A stretch of DNA of 64,000 nt from JAIQFL01 sp035295745 (GTDB lineage Bacteria > Acidobacteriota > Terriglobia > Bryobacterales > Bryobacteraceae), in contig DATGIL010000080.1 in NCBI GenBank assembly GCA_035295745.1, forward strand, positions 62,001 through 126,000. Reading direction: 5' to 3'. Both the position numbers and the translations under genes were made by a program. Positions within the stretch are counted from its first letter, which is position 1. Every line of letters starts with the position of its first letter. Shown here piece after piece: positions 26,292-35,293 of this stretch. Below the pieces are notes generated by a model. It was given only the letters and a program-made list of their open reading frames with translations, did no database searches and was not told where the DNA came from.

Positions 26292-26538
26292 ATTGCCTCG
26301 AGAGTTGAGCCGCTGTGGAATCCAGGGTCCTTGAAGCTTCCCGTGCCGCAATCGCGCAATGCGGTCGCGGATTGTACCAGATCGGCCACAGCGCGGGATG
26401 CGTAATTAGTTAGTCACACCGCCCACACATCACCCGCTGAAATCTGTTGCCCCAATTCGGACGCGTTCTGCCCCCAATACGCCATTCTGTCACGGCCATT
26501 CTTCCAGTTTTTTTGCTCATTCGTTCTAAGTTTTTTAC

Positions 26539-26567
26539 TTGCCTTTAACGTTCAACCTACATATACT
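26539..26567 (+). promoter_or_regulatory. Sigma-70-type promoter of the TonB receptor gene
   Basis: TTGCCT (26539-26544), a 17-base spacer, and TATACT (26562-26567), in an AT-rich island. The expected transcript would begin near 26574, giving a leader of about 50 bases before the ATG at 26626. Confidence 0.7.
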
Positions 26568-26592
26568 TTCCCAACAGTGGGTCGAAACGGGC

Positions 26593-26610
26593 CGGGATGC
26601 CCAAATCCCG
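26593..26610 (+). promoter_or_regulatory. Leader hairpin next to the ribosome-binding site
   Basis: CGGGAT-GCCCAA-ATCCCG, a perfect six-base stem in the short 5' leader, ending two bases before the GGAGGG ribosome-binding site (26613-26618). It could modulate translation or mRNA stability of the receptor gene. Confidence 0.5.
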
Positions 26611-26625
26611 ATGGAGGGTTAGTGA

Positions 26626-29600
26626 ATGCGTGCCTTTCGTTGCATTTGTGTCTGTTTGTGCCTAAGTGCGCTCACCGCTTGCCTGGCGTTCTCTCAAGCA
26701 GTCAATGGAACAATTGTAGGAACCGTCACAGATGCTACTGGCGGCGCGCTGGTGAATGCCAAAGTTACTTTAACTGAAACCAACACCAGGATCGTTCACA
26801 CCAAGCTGACCAATGACGCGGGCGTCTGGGGATTCCCTGAGATGCCGCCCGGCACCTACGAAGTCACCGTCGAGATGGTCGGATTCAAAAAAGCCGTCCG
26901 CGCCGGCATCATTCTCGAAGCCAATACCAGCCCGCGCGTCGACGTGCAACTCGTCCCCGGTGAACTCAACCAGACCATCGAAGTCGCAGCCTCCGCGCCT
27001 GTTCTGCAAACTGAGCGAGCCGATACTGGCCGCTCGATCGACTCGCAGACCATCGAAGAACTTCCCCTCGGCGTCAATCGCAACTTCCAGAGTCTCCTCG
27101 ACCTCGTGCCTGGCACCTCCGTCGAGACCTTCCAGCATTCGCAATTCTTCAACGCCTCCAGTTCTCTCCAGACCAACGTGAACGGTCAACCGCGCATGGG
27201 CAACAATTACCAGATCGAAGGCATCGACAACAACGAGCGCACCGGACTCCTCCAGATCCTGATCACCCCGGCCGAAGCGCTCCAGACCGTCAGTGTCTCC
27301 ACCACGAACCACGATCCCGAGTTGGGACGATCCACCGGAGCCGTGGTCAATGCGCTCATCAAATCGGGTACCAACAATTTTCACGGCTCCGCGTACGAGT
27401 TCCTGCAAAACAGCGCGTTTGACGCCCGATCGTTCTTTAATCCCACGGTAGGACACTTGGCCTACAATTATTTCGGCGGAAATCTGGGTGGCCCCATCAA
27501 ACGCAACAAAGTCTTCTTCTTCGCCAACTATCTTCGTACCGAAGATCACGAAGCCAACACCAATCAGAACAATATTCCCGATAACGCCTTCCGCACCGGC
27601 GACCTCAGCGGCGACCCTGGGCACATTGTCTACGACCCCACCACTGGCTTGCAGGATGGATCCGGCCAGGGCCGCACTCCCTTCCCCGGCAATATCATCC
27701 CGCTCAGCCGCATCAATCCGGTGTCACTGAAGATCCTTTCCTTCCTGCCGCCCACCAACGAGAACTTCTCACCTACCTCACAGACCAACGATTATTTTGC
27801 GCTGCTTCCCGCACAGAAGACCAACAATCAGATTGATTCGAAGGTTGACTGGAATGTCACCGACCGCGATCGCATCAGCGGCCGGTTTAGTTTCGCGCGG
27901 CCGGTGATGTACCAGGCCCCGATTTTCGGAGATGCCGGCGGCCCCGCGCAGGGCGCGTTCGAAGGATCGGGCCGCCAGAAAACCTACAGCACCGGACTCA
28001 ACTACAATCGCAGCGTTACACCGACTCTGCTGACCGAAGTCCGTTTGGGCGTCGCACACTATCACAACGACGCCTTCCAGAGCGACTACGGGAAGAACGA
28101 TTCCGACGCCGTCGGCGTGCCTGGCGTCAACCTGGGACCTTTCACCAGCGGCTTCGTCGGCATCACCATCAACGGTTACTCCAGCCCCCTGTTTGGGTAT
28201 TCGGCCAGCCTCCCGTGGGACCGCGCTGAAGCCAATATTGATCTCGTGAATTCGTGGACCAAGATCGCGCACAACCATCAGATCAAGTGGGGCATCGATA
28301 TCCGCCGCGTACGCGACGATTTACTGCAGGACCAGACGTTCAGCCCGCGCGGCGTGATTACTTTTGGAACGCAGCAGACCGGGCTGCAAACGTGCACGGG
28401 AACTTCGTCCTCAGGCACACCCACCGGATGCACTGGCTCGTCGCAAGGGCTGGCGAACGATTTCGCCAGCTTCCTGCTGGACGTTCCCCAGAAGCTCGGC
28501 CGCGATGTGAATACGTATTTTCCGGCTTTCCGCGAGTGGGAGGTCTTTGCGTACGTCGCCGATAACTGGCAGGTCTCGCCGAAGCTGACGGTCAATCTGG
28601 GCTTGCGTTGGGAATTCTACAAGCCCCCCACGCCCGCGTTTCCTGGCGGCTTCTCCAATTACGACCCCAGTAACAACACACTTGTGATCGCCGGGATTGG
28701 CGGGAACCCGCTCGATATGGGCCTGCAGGCGCGATACAAATATTTCGCGCCGCGCGTGGGCCTCGCCTATCGTCTCACGCCCAAGACCGTGGTGCGCGCC
28801 GGAACGGGCATCAGCTACACACCGTTCCCCGACAACACCTGGGGGTACAACTTTCCCGTCCGCTCCAACAATCAATACGTCTCTCCCAGCGGATCCGATA
28901 ACTACGCTCCCGCAGTCCTGCCGGGCGGCCTCGCGCCGACTTTCCAGAACGGCTTCCCCGCTCCCGACCCGGTCGTCGTGCCGGCCAACGGCATCATCAC
29001 CAATGTCGATCCGACCACCGCGCAGGTGATCATTCCCAAGAATTATCGAAACAGCTACATTGAGACCTGGAATCTTGCCGTCCAAAGGGAGCTGCTATAC
29101 GGCCTCGTGCTGGATGTCGCTTACGTCGGCAGTCATGGCGTCGATACACCGGCGCAGATTAACTTGAACGCGGGTCAGTTCATCGGCGCGGGCAGCCTCG
29201 GCCAACCGCTTCTGCAGAAATACGGCACCACCGCATCCGCCACCGTGTATTTCCAGGGGTTCTCGTCGACTTACAACTCCCTGCAGGTGAAGTTGGACCG
29301 TCGCTTCAAGTCGGGCTTCTCTCTGACCACCGCGTTCACCTGGCAAAAGGCGATGGACTTCGAGAGTGGCGACGATGGCGGTCTCGACTTCTACGCCGGC
29401 CAGGGTCTGCGCCGGAACTATGCGCGCGCGGATTTCGACCGCACCCTCAACTTCGTCCAAAGCTACATCTACCAGCTTCCGTTTGGTCCCGGAAAGCATT
29501 TCCTCTCGCAGAGCCTGCCGGGCAAGATTGTTGGCGGCTGGCAGGTTTCGGGGATCCTTTCATGGCGCACCGGAACACCGCTCACGTTCACCGGCAGCAA

Positions 29601-30000
29601 CAGCTTGAACCTCGGAAGCAACGGCACCGCGACGCTCGATCAGATCGCACCTATTCAGGTGTTGGGCGGGATCAATACCGGCAATCCGTGGTTCAGCACC
29701 GCCAGCTTTGCGAAAGCAGCGACTAATGTACAAGGCAGCACGGGACGCAACATCTTCGATGGACCCGGTCTGTTCGGGCTCAATTTAGGAATCTCGCGGT
29801 GGATTCAACTGCGCGAACAGGCCAAGCTGCAGTTTCGCCTGGAGACCCTGAACACCACCAACACGGCACAATTTTCGAATCCCAACACCGGTTTCGGCTC
29901 CAATTTCGGATTCATCACCGGCACCATCAGTTCGGGCACCGGCGTCAACGGAACCGGCGGCGGCCGCGTCGTGCAACTCGGCGCGAAAGTAGTCTTCTAA
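26626..30000 (+). CDS. TonB-dependent receptor, Oar-like, with N-terminal carboxypeptidase-regulatory domain
   Basis: An 1124-residue outer-membrane protein. Signal peptide (MRAFRCICVCLCLSALTACLAFSQ), then a carboxypeptidase-regulatory-like beta-sandwich at about residues 26-115 (GTIVGTVTDATGGALVNAKVTL ... PPGTYEVTVEMVGF). A plug domain follows (ERADTGRSIDSQTIEELPL ... SVSTTNHDPELGRSTGAVVNALIKSGTNNFHGS) and then a large barrel ending in the aromatic terminus QLGAKVVF. A GGAGGG ribosome-binding site lies seven bases upstream. This expanded acidobacterial family probably imports oligosaccharides or other polymer breakdown products; the ligand is not evident. No TonB or ExbBD is nearby. Confidence 0.94.
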   Translation: MRAFRCICVCLCLSALTACLAFSQAVNGTIVGTVTDATGGALVNAKVTLTETNTRIVHTKLTNDAGVWGFPEMPPGTYEVTVEMVGFKKAVRAGIILEANTSPRVDVQLVPGELNQTIEVAASAPVLQTERADTGRSIDSQTIEELPLGVNRNFQSLLDLVPGTSVETFQHSQFFNASSSLQTNVNGQPRMGNNYQIEGIDNNERTGLLQILITPAEALQTVSVSTTNHDPELGRSTGAVVNALIKSGTNNFHGSAYEFLQNSAFDARSFFNPTVGHLAYNYFGGNLGGPIKRNKVFFFANYLRTEDHEANTNQNNIPDNAFRTGDLSGDPGHIVYDPTTGLQDGSGQGRTPFPGNIIPLSRINPVSLKILSFLPPTNENFSPTSQTNDYFALLPAQKTNNQIDSKVDWNVTDRDRISGRFSFARPVMYQAPIFGDAGGPAQGAFEGSGRQKTYSTGLNYNRSVTPTLLTEVRLGVAHYHNDAFQSDYGKNDSDAVGVPGVNLGPFTSGFVGITINGYSSPLFGYSASLPWDRAEANIDLVNSWTKIAHNHQIKWGIDIRRVRDDLLQDQTFSPRGVITFGTQQTGLQTCTGTSSSGTPTGCTGSSQGLANDFASFLLDVPQKLGRDVNTYFPAFREWEVFAYVADNWQVSPKLTVNLGLRWEFYKPPTPAFPGGFSNYDPSNNTLVIAGIGGNPLDMGLQARYKYFAPRVGLAYRLTPKTVVRAGTGISYTPFPDNTWGYNFPVRSNNQYVSPSGSDNYAPAVLPGGLAPTFQNGFPAPDPVVVPANGIITNVDPTTAQVIIPKNYRNSYIETWNLAVQRELLYGLVLDVAYVGSHGVDTPAQINLNAGQFIGAGSLGQPLLQKYGTTASATVYFQGFSSTYNSLQVKLDRRFKSGFSLTTAFTWQKAMDFESGDDGGLDFYAGQGLRRNYARADFDRTLNFVQSYIYQLPFGPGKHFLSQSLPGKIVGGWQVSGILSWRTGTPLTFTGSNSLNLGSNGTATLDQIAPIQVLGGINTGNPWFSTASFAKAATNVQGSTGRNIFDGPGLFGLNLGISRWIQLREQAKLQFRLETLNTTNTAQFSNPNTGFGSNFGFITGTISSGTGVNGTGGGRVVQLGAKVVF

Positions 30001-30031
30001 CGCGACGTGCGCATAAACACCGGCGACCAAA

Positions 30032-30122
30032 ATACGTGGTTTCAGAACTCCGCCGACGTATCGACAGATCGCTCTTTAATGCGCGCGCTTCGCAACGAGC
30101 CAGACCGTCAGAAGTGTTCCTC
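30032..30122 (-). mobile_element. MITE-like element, reverse-oriented partial copy D
   Basis: ATACGTGGTTTCAGAACTCCGCCGACGTATCGACAGATCGCT reads as the complement of the right half of copy A (its end ...AGATCG, CGCCGG and GAAACCACGTACT), followed by a weakened TTCGCAACGAGCC arm and GACCGTC. The opposite end is lost. It lies between the TonB receptor gene and the methyltransferase gene. (The full match is cited by position: 30032-30073.). Confidence 0.55.
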
Positions 30123-30142
30123 CTGGTTGCGGCGTTCTACAA

Positions 30143-30880
30143 TTGTTCGTGCCGCAACGCCCCGACTATGGCTATGACGCTCCTTGGTTTCCGGTGCTCT
30201 TTGGATTTTTGTCCATAGCCGCCGGGATCGGCGCGACGATATCTTGGACGCAGGGCGACATGCGCCATACCATCCAGATGACGTTCTACTTCGTCTTCTT
30301 TCTCGCGAACAGCAGCAGCTTTCTATACACGACCAGGCGCGGGAAATTTCTCGAGTGGGAGCAGATTCTGAATCGGGTCCATCTGCGCGGGGACGAAGCG
30401 GTGCTCGACATGGGGTGCGGCCGGGGCGCCATCCTGACGGCGGTCGCCCGCAGGTTGACGACAGGCCGAGTGACAGGCGTCGATATCTGGAGCAAACAGG
30501 ATCAGTCGGGCAACGCCAGCGACGTCACGCTGCGCAACGCGTCGCTCGAAGGTGTGGCTGGCCGCATACAGATCGAAACTGGCGATATGCGCGCGCTTCC
30601 CCATCCCGATGAGACCTTCGATCTGGTGGTATCGAGCCTCGCCATCCACAACATCCAATCAAATGCGGAGCGGAAACGGGCGATTGTCGAAGGTTTTCGC
30701 GTTCTAAAACCCGGAGGCCATATCGTAATCGCAGACATTCGTGCCACTGCAATTTATGAAAAGGAGTTGCGGGCGCTGGGAGCGTCGAATGTGGAACGCC
30801 GCCGGTTGGGATGGAGATTCTGGTGGGGCAACCCGTTCGCCTACACGACCCTCCTCCGCGCTTCGAAGTCACCGGCCTAA
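30143..30880 (+). CDS. Class I SAM-dependent methyltransferase with N-terminal membrane segment
   Basis: A 245-residue protein. The first ~75 residues contain two hydrophobic spans (WFPVLFGFLSIAAGIGATI and MTFYFVFFLANSSSFLY) that should anchor it in the membrane. The methyltransferase fold follows: motif I VLDMGCGRGAIL, acidic VTGVDIW, ETGDMRALPHPDETFDLVVSS and the LKPGGHIVIADI strand. The annotated start is a TTG at 30143; a GTG at 30149 is equally possible. Substrate unknown; membrane-anchored members often act on lipids or quinones, but that is only analogy. Confidence 0.85.
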   Translation: MFVPQRPDYGYDAPWFPVLFGFLSIAAGIGATISWTQGDMRHTIQMTFYFVFFLANSSSFLYTTRRGKFLEWEQILNRVHLRGDEAVLDMGCGRGAILTAVARRLTTGRVTGVDIWSKQDQSGNASDVTLRNASLEGVAGRIQIETGDMRALPHPDETFDLVVSSLAIHNIQSNAERKRAIVEGFRVLKPGGHIVIADIRATAIYEKELRALGASNVERRRLGWRFWWGNPFAYTTLLRASKSPA

Positions 30881-30916
30881 CCCCCAACCCCAACGCCCAA
30901 CCCCCAACCCCGCGAG
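30880..30916 (+). repeat. C-rich short repeat
   Basis: Runs of AACCCCCAACCCC and CAACGCCCAACCCC directly after the methyltransferase stop, similar to the CCCCAACCCCCAACCCCC run at 8342-8359. In both places it precedes a gene for an exported protein. Confidence 0.6.
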
Positions 30917-30966
30917 CGAAGCGAGCCTCTTCCCTGTGCGATCCTGAGAAGAACGAAGGAGCCTCC

Positions 30967-33900
30967 ATGCGTCGTGCCTTGTGCTTCGCCGCCGTCATCC
31001 TCTGTCTCACCCTCTGGAAGTCCGACGCCTGGGCACAAACCCGATCTCCGTCTATCACCATCGCGCCCGAGATGCTCAACGGCCTCCAGTGGCGTGGAAT
31101 CGGGCCCGCCGCCACCGGCGGACGCATTGCCGATATCGCCGTTTCCAAAGCCGGCGCCGCACCGTCCGAGATCTACGTGGGCACCACTACGGGCGGTGTC
31201 TTCAAAAGCACCAACGAGGGTGTCTCCTTCGTTCCAATCTTCGATAACGCTGGTGCCATGCTCTCGATCGGCGCGGTGGCCGTCGCTCCGTCCAATCCCT
31301 CCGTCGTTTGGGTCGGTACCGGCGAGGCCGACAACCGCCAAAGCTCCTCTTGGGGCGATGGAGTCTACAAATCCTCCGACGCCGGCCACACCTGGCAAAA
31401 AATGGGACTAGCCGAAACCCGCCACATCGGCAAAATCGTTATCCATCCCACAGATCCCAATATCGTCTACATAGCCGCCGTTGGGCATCTCTGGGGCTCC
31501 AATCCCGATCGCGGCGTTTTCAAAACCACCGACGGCGGCAGAACCTGGAATAAGGTGCTCTATCACGACGAACACACCGGCGCGATCGATCTCGCCATGG
31601 ACCCCAAAGATCCCGACGTCGTCTATGCCGCTATGTACCAGCGCCAGCGCAAAGGCTGGGGCTTCAATGGCGGCGGCCCCGGCTGCGGAATCTTCCGCAC
31701 CACCGATGGCGGCGACCACTGGACCGAATTGAAGAACGGCCTCCCCAAAGGAGAGAAGGGACGAATCGGTCTGACCACCTTCCCTGGCGATCGGCGGATT
31801 GTGTATGCGATCGTCGAGGCCGATCCCGGCCCCGGCGGGGGCCGCGGCGACGGCGAATCGGCGCCCGCCGGAGGCCCCGCTCGTGGCGGACGCGGTGGGC
31901 GTGCCGCCTCCCCTCCAACGCCGCAACAGGGCGGCATCTTCCGCAGCCTCGACCAGGGCGAGACCTGGGAGCACATGACCGGCCTCAATCCGCGTCCCAG
32001 CTACTATAGCCGCATCTACGTCGATCCGAAAAACGCCAACCGCATCTACATCATGGGATCGAATCGTGGCTTCTACATCTCCGACGACGCCGGCCGCAGC
32101 TTCCGCGAAGTCTTCAGCGGGGTGCATGGCGAGGATCACGTACTCTGGATCGACCCCGAGAACACCAATCGCCTGATCATCGGCGGGGATGGCGGCGTGT
32201 CGATCTCGTACGATCGCGGCCTGAGTTGGCTCTTCCGCATCAATCTCCCGATCGGCCAGTTCTACAATATCTCGGTCAATAATCAGGATCCCTTCCTGGT
32301 CTGCGGCGGCCTGCAGGACAACGGTAGCTGGTGTACGCCCTCGGCCTCGCGCCTCAGCCACGGCATCTCCTTCAAAGATGCATTCAATGTCGGCGGCGGA
32401 GACGGCATGCAGGCGCTCTTCGATGGCGACGACCGCACCTTGCTCGTCAGTTCGCAAAACGGCGTGACCAATCGTCTCGACCTCAACACCATGCAGCGCC
32501 AGAGTATCGGACCCGTGCAGCCGCTCCAGCGCACCGAACCCGGCCAGGCCCCATACCGCTGGTACTGGACGACGCCGCTGGTCGTTTCCAGCTTCAATCC
32601 CAACACCATTTACACCGGCGCCAATGTGCTCTTCCGCTCCGACGATCGCGGCATGAACTGGAAGCCGATCAGCCCCGACCTCACCGCCAACATCGACCGC
32701 CGCGATCTCCAGATGATGGGTGCGCCCGTCCCGGCAAACGCCCTATCGCGCCATGATGGCCAAAGCAACTTTAGCGCGCTCACCGTGATTGCCGAGTCGC
32801 CAATCGAAAAGAATCTGCTCTACACGGGTGCCGACGATGGCACAGTTCAGATGACCCGCGATGGCGGCCAGCACTGGACCGATCTCACCCAGAACCTGCG
32901 CGGCCTGCCGCCGCGACTCAACATCAGCGGCATCGCGCCCTCCCGGCACACCGCCGGACGCGTCTACCTTACGGTAGATGGCCATTTCGACGACGACTAC
33001 CGCCCCTACGTCTTCCAAAGCGATGACTATGGCAAGACGTGGCGCGCCATCGTCAACGGCCTGCCGAACACCTCTGTCCATCGCATCCGCGAGCATCCTT
33101 CGAATCCGGACTTTCTGGTCGTGGGCACGGAAATGGGCGTGTACGCGACGTTCGATCGCGGCGGGCACTGGACCACGATCGGAACCAACTTGCCGCCCGT
33201 GCCCGTTTATGACCTGCTGTTTCAGGAGAGCGAGCACGCACTCGTGCTCGGCACACATGGCCGCAGTATCTGGGTGTTGGATCACATCGAGCCGCTCGCC
33301 CAAATCACCTCCGATGCCGTGAACGCCGGGCATCTCTTTCCGGTTCCTCCCACTCATTTCCGCACGATCCAGGTGGGCCAGTTCTGGTTTGGAGCTGGGG
33401 AGTTTTTCGCGCCGAATCCGCCCTATGGCGCACTGCTCACCTACTTCCTCCCGAGGGGCACTACCGGCGCCTCCATCGCCATCTCCGATGAGGCTGGAAA
33501 GGTTGTCCGGACCTGGAATGGTCCGGCCGATCCCGGCATGAATCGGACGTGCTGGGATCTGCGGCGTGCTCCGGCGCTGGCGGAAAACAGCGCGGCACTC
33601 TCCGGCTGCAATGGAGGCGGCGTGGGGGAAGGCGGAGGATTCGGCCGTGGAACCTTGGGCCCCGTGGTGCTCCCGGGCAAATATACGGTCGCCGTGACAC
33701 CGGCAGGCTCAACCGTCATGCGCACCAGTATTACGGTCACTCCCGACCCGCAATTTCCGCTGTCCGATTCCGATCGCCGCACCCGCGATGCCGCCGTCAT
33801 GAGCGCTTACACGCTCGCGCAGCAGTTGGTGCCGGTGCGCGATTCCGCTGAAATGCTCGCCCGCCAGATGGCCGCCATGCGCCAGACTCTCGCCGCTGCC

Positions 33901-34197
33901 GGCGGTGCGGTCGAACCGCTCGACCGCGTGTCACTGGAGGTATCGCACGTGCAAGGTCAGATCGCCCGCACTTTGACCGCGGCGGGCAGCGTGCAGAGTT
34001 CCATCGATGCCTACGAAGGTCTGCCGACGGGTGCGCAACTGCAACAGTTGCAATGGGCGTGGGATGACGCCGTGGCCGTCGTAGCGTCCCTGAACAAACT
34101 GATCGGGCAGGATATGCCGTCCCTGCCGAGCAACTCCGAAGGTGGTTCGAAGTTCCCGGAGTTGAAGCCGCTGCAACCCCTGGTGCGGCCATTTTGA
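30967..34197 (+). CDS. Large secreted BNR/sortilin-like beta-propeller protein
   Basis: A 1076-residue exported protein. The ATG at 30967 follows GAAGGAG and gives a good signal peptide (MRRALCFAAVILCLTLWKSDAWAQ); the frame upstream is a shadow of the methyltransferase gene. At least ten Asp-box/BNR motifs are visible (SSDAGHTW, TTDGGRTW, TTDGGDHW, SLDQGETW, SYDRGLSW, SDDRGMNW, TRDGGQHW, SDDYGKTW, TFDRGGHW), as in VPS10/sortilin-like ten-bladed propellers, often annotated as glycosyl hydrolase or WD40/YVTN-like. A Gly/Arg-rich loop interrupts it (GGGRGDGESAPAGGPARGGR). The C-terminal third adds a beta-sandwich and helices. No catalytic residues can be assigned. Confidence 0.87.
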   Translation: MRRALCFAAVILCLTLWKSDAWAQTRSPSITIAPEMLNGLQWRGIGPAATGGRIADIAVSKAGAAPSEIYVGTTTGGVFKSTNEGVSFVPIFDNAGAMLSIGAVAVAPSNPSVVWVGTGEADNRQSSSWGDGVYKSSDAGHTWQKMGLAETRHIGKIVIHPTDPNIVYIAAVGHLWGSNPDRGVFKTTDGGRTWNKVLYHDEHTGAIDLAMDPKDPDVVYAAMYQRQRKGWGFNGGGPGCGIFRTTDGGDHWTELKNGLPKGEKGRIGLTTFPGDRRIVYAIVEADPGPGGGRGDGESAPAGGPARGGRGGRAASPPTPQQGGIFRSLDQGETWEHMTGLNPRPSYYSRIYVDPKNANRIYIMGSNRGFYISDDAGRSFREVFSGVHGEDHVLWIDPENTNRLIIGGDGGVSISYDRGLSWLFRINLPIGQFYNISVNNQDPFLVCGGLQDNGSWCTPSASRLSHGISFKDAFNVGGGDGMQALFDGDDRTLLVSSQNGVTNRLDLNTMQRQSIGPVQPLQRTEPGQAPYRWYWTTPLVVSSFNPNTIYTGANVLFRSDDRGMNWKPISPDLTANIDRRDLQMMGAPVPANALSRHDGQSNFSALTVIAESPIEKNLLYTGADDGTVQMTRDGGQHWTDLTQNLRGLPPRLNISGIAPSRHTAGRVYLTVDGHFDDDYRPYVFQSDDYGKTWRAIVNGLPNTSVHRIREHPSNPDFLVVGTEMGVYATFDRGGHWTTIGTNLPPVPVYDLLFQESEHALVLGTHGRSIWVLDHIEPLAQITSDAVNAGHLFPVPPTHFRTIQVGQFWFGAGEFFAPNPPYGALLTYFLPRGTTGASIAISDEAGKVVRTWNGPADPGMNRTCWDLRRAPALAENSAALSGCNGGGVGEGGGFGRGTLGPVVLPGKYTVAVTPAGSTVMRTSITVTPDPQFPLSDSDRRTRDAAVMSAYTLAQQLVPVRDSAEMLARQMAAMRQTLAAAGGAVEPLDRVSLEVSHVQGQIARTLTAAGSVQSSIDAYEGLPTGAQLQQLQWAWDDAVAVVASLNKLIGQDMPSLPSNSEGGSKFPELKPLQPLVRPF

Positions 34198-34207
34198 AGG
34201 ACTGTGG

Positions 34208-35128
34208 ATGAAGCCTCGCTACCAGTACGTCCTCTCCCTGCCGGAGCGCGCCGTTCGTTCGCTGGGTGCGCTTTCGGGCGGCCTCATGCGCGAGGTCGGC
34301 AATGTGGCGCTGCCCGCCAGCGTGCGCCGCACCATTCTCTATCGCACCATGGTGGACGTCGGACTGCAGTTCCTGATTGAAGAGGTCGGGCAGGTCGAGC
34401 AGATATATCCCGCCGATGGGCGTCTCTCCGATCACTTTCTATTGCGGCGCGCGGCCAGCCACGGCATCGAGTTGGCCGGCATTCTGGCGTTTCATGCATC
34501 GCCCATCTGGATCCTGGCGGCGCTGGCCGATGCCACGGGCGGGAGCCGAAAGCTCATTCAGGAGATCTCGCAGGAACTCAAGCAGGAGGGATTGCTGGAG
34601 GGTGAGGCGCCATTCCAGACGCTCGAGCAGGTGCTGGACGGTCTCGAAAAGACCAGCGGGCACTTGGCGACGAGCCTCAACGTGCCGCCCGTGGATATCG
34701 CCAGCCTGCGTGGCGAATGGCGCCGGTTGAAGGAGGAGTTGCGTTCGATTCCGCCGAAGAGTCTGCCGGCGCAGGACCTGGTGGAAGGGGTTTGGGTAGA
34801 CATTCAAGAGTCGGCCCGCGTGCAAAAACGTTCCGTCTTCCTGGTTTCTTCGCTGATGGCGATTTCGGCCGTCGCGCACGTTCCCGCCAAGGCGCTGTGG
34901 CTGTCGCGTGCCGCGAAATCGGCCGCAAAGCGCACGGGCAAAGTCATGGGTGTAGTAGTTCTCGATCACTATCGCGAATCGCTCAAGGAAATCGCCGAGA
35001 CCGGCTTCATTGCCTATTGGGCAAGAGAGTTCCGCCCCTACCTGCGCGGCGCCGCCGAGCAGTTCGCGCGCGATCACGAGTCGGCAACGGAGCGCTGGCT
35101 CAAGCAGGCCGCCACCAATTCAAGATAG
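34208..35128 (+). CDS. Uncharacterised 306-residue protein
   Basis: Starts with ATG ten bases after the BNR-protein stop and is probably in the same transcript. It is mostly helical, with moderately hydrophobic segments (HGIELAGILAFHASPIWILAALADATGG, VFLVSSLMAISAVAHVPAKALWL and KVMGVVVLDHYRESL) and a charged middle (EISQELKQEGLLEGE). The arrangement suggests a peripheral or re-entrant membrane protein. I do not recognise the family. It appears intact and has codon usage like its neighbours. Confidence 0.75.
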   Translation: MKPRYQYVLSLPERAVRSLGALSGGLMREVGNVALPASVRRTILYRTMVDVGLQFLIEEVGQVEQIYPADGRLSDHFLLRRAASHGIELAGILAFHASPIWILAALADATGGSRKLIQEISQELKQEGLLEGEAPFQTLEQVLDGLEKTSGHLATSLNVPPVDIASLRGEWRRLKEELRSIPPKSLPAQDLVEGVWVDIQESARVQKRSVFLVSSLMAISAVAHVPAKALWLSRAAKSAAKRTGKVMGVVVLDHYRESLKEIAETGFIAYWAREFRPYLRGAAEQFARDHESATERWLKQAATNSR

Positions 35129-35139
35129 GCGCGAGCAGA

Positions 35140-35202
35140 CGTGGCGCAAACACTTCTGTTTGCCGTCCCGACACTTTGTCGAGATTCTTCGACCGTCCAC
35201 TA
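35140..35202 (+). repeat. Hairpin repeat, copy 2
   Basis: GTGGCGCAAACACTTCTGTT and the following TGCCGTCCCGACACTTTGTC match the segment at 8075-8117. The first hairpin is CAAACA-CTTC-TGTTTG (35147-35162) where copy 1 has CAGACA-CTCA-TGTCTG, so both arms changed together. The second stem (35167-35183) is partly preserved, and a GTCCAC box follows as in copy 1. Confidence 0.65.
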
Positions 35203-35223
35203 GGTCTGCCGCACATCCTCCGC

Positions 35224-35252
35224 TTGACACGCTTCTTTTTTGCGTGATACCT
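35224..35252 (+). promoter_or_regulatory. Promoter of the PadR-permease operon
   Basis: A perfect TTGACA (35224-35229) with a weaker -10 (ATACCT at 35247-35252, 17-base spacer). The -10 runs into the palindromes at 35251-35280, as expected for a self-repressed promoter. Confidence 0.6.
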
Positions 35253-35280
35253 TGCAATGCAAGCCTTGCTACACAAGGCT
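35251..35280 (+). promoter_or_regulatory. Probable PadR operator (two inverted repeats)
   Basis: CTTGCAATGCAAG (35251-35263) is a palindrome around a central base, and AGCCTTG-CTACA-CAAGGCT (35262-35280) is a second dyad sharing its last bases. They lie over the expected transcription start and directly before the ribosome-binding site of the PadR gene, a typical autoregulatory position. Confidence 0.65.
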
Positions 35281-35293
35281 AGGAGAGGGAACC

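Larger units (their letters stand above)
26229..26625. other. Intergenic region: terminator, then promoter and leader of the TonB receptor gene
   Basis: About 400 bases, AT-rich between 26500 and 26570. The terminator is at 26261-26291, the promoter at 26539-26567 and a leader hairpin at 26593-26610. Nothing recognisable between 26300 and 26500. Confidence 0.75.

Noticed and set aside
31408..32457. A 349-residue minus-strand frame inside the BNR protein gene
   Set aside because: It is antisense shadow of the repeated Asp-box codons and contains no recognisable domain.
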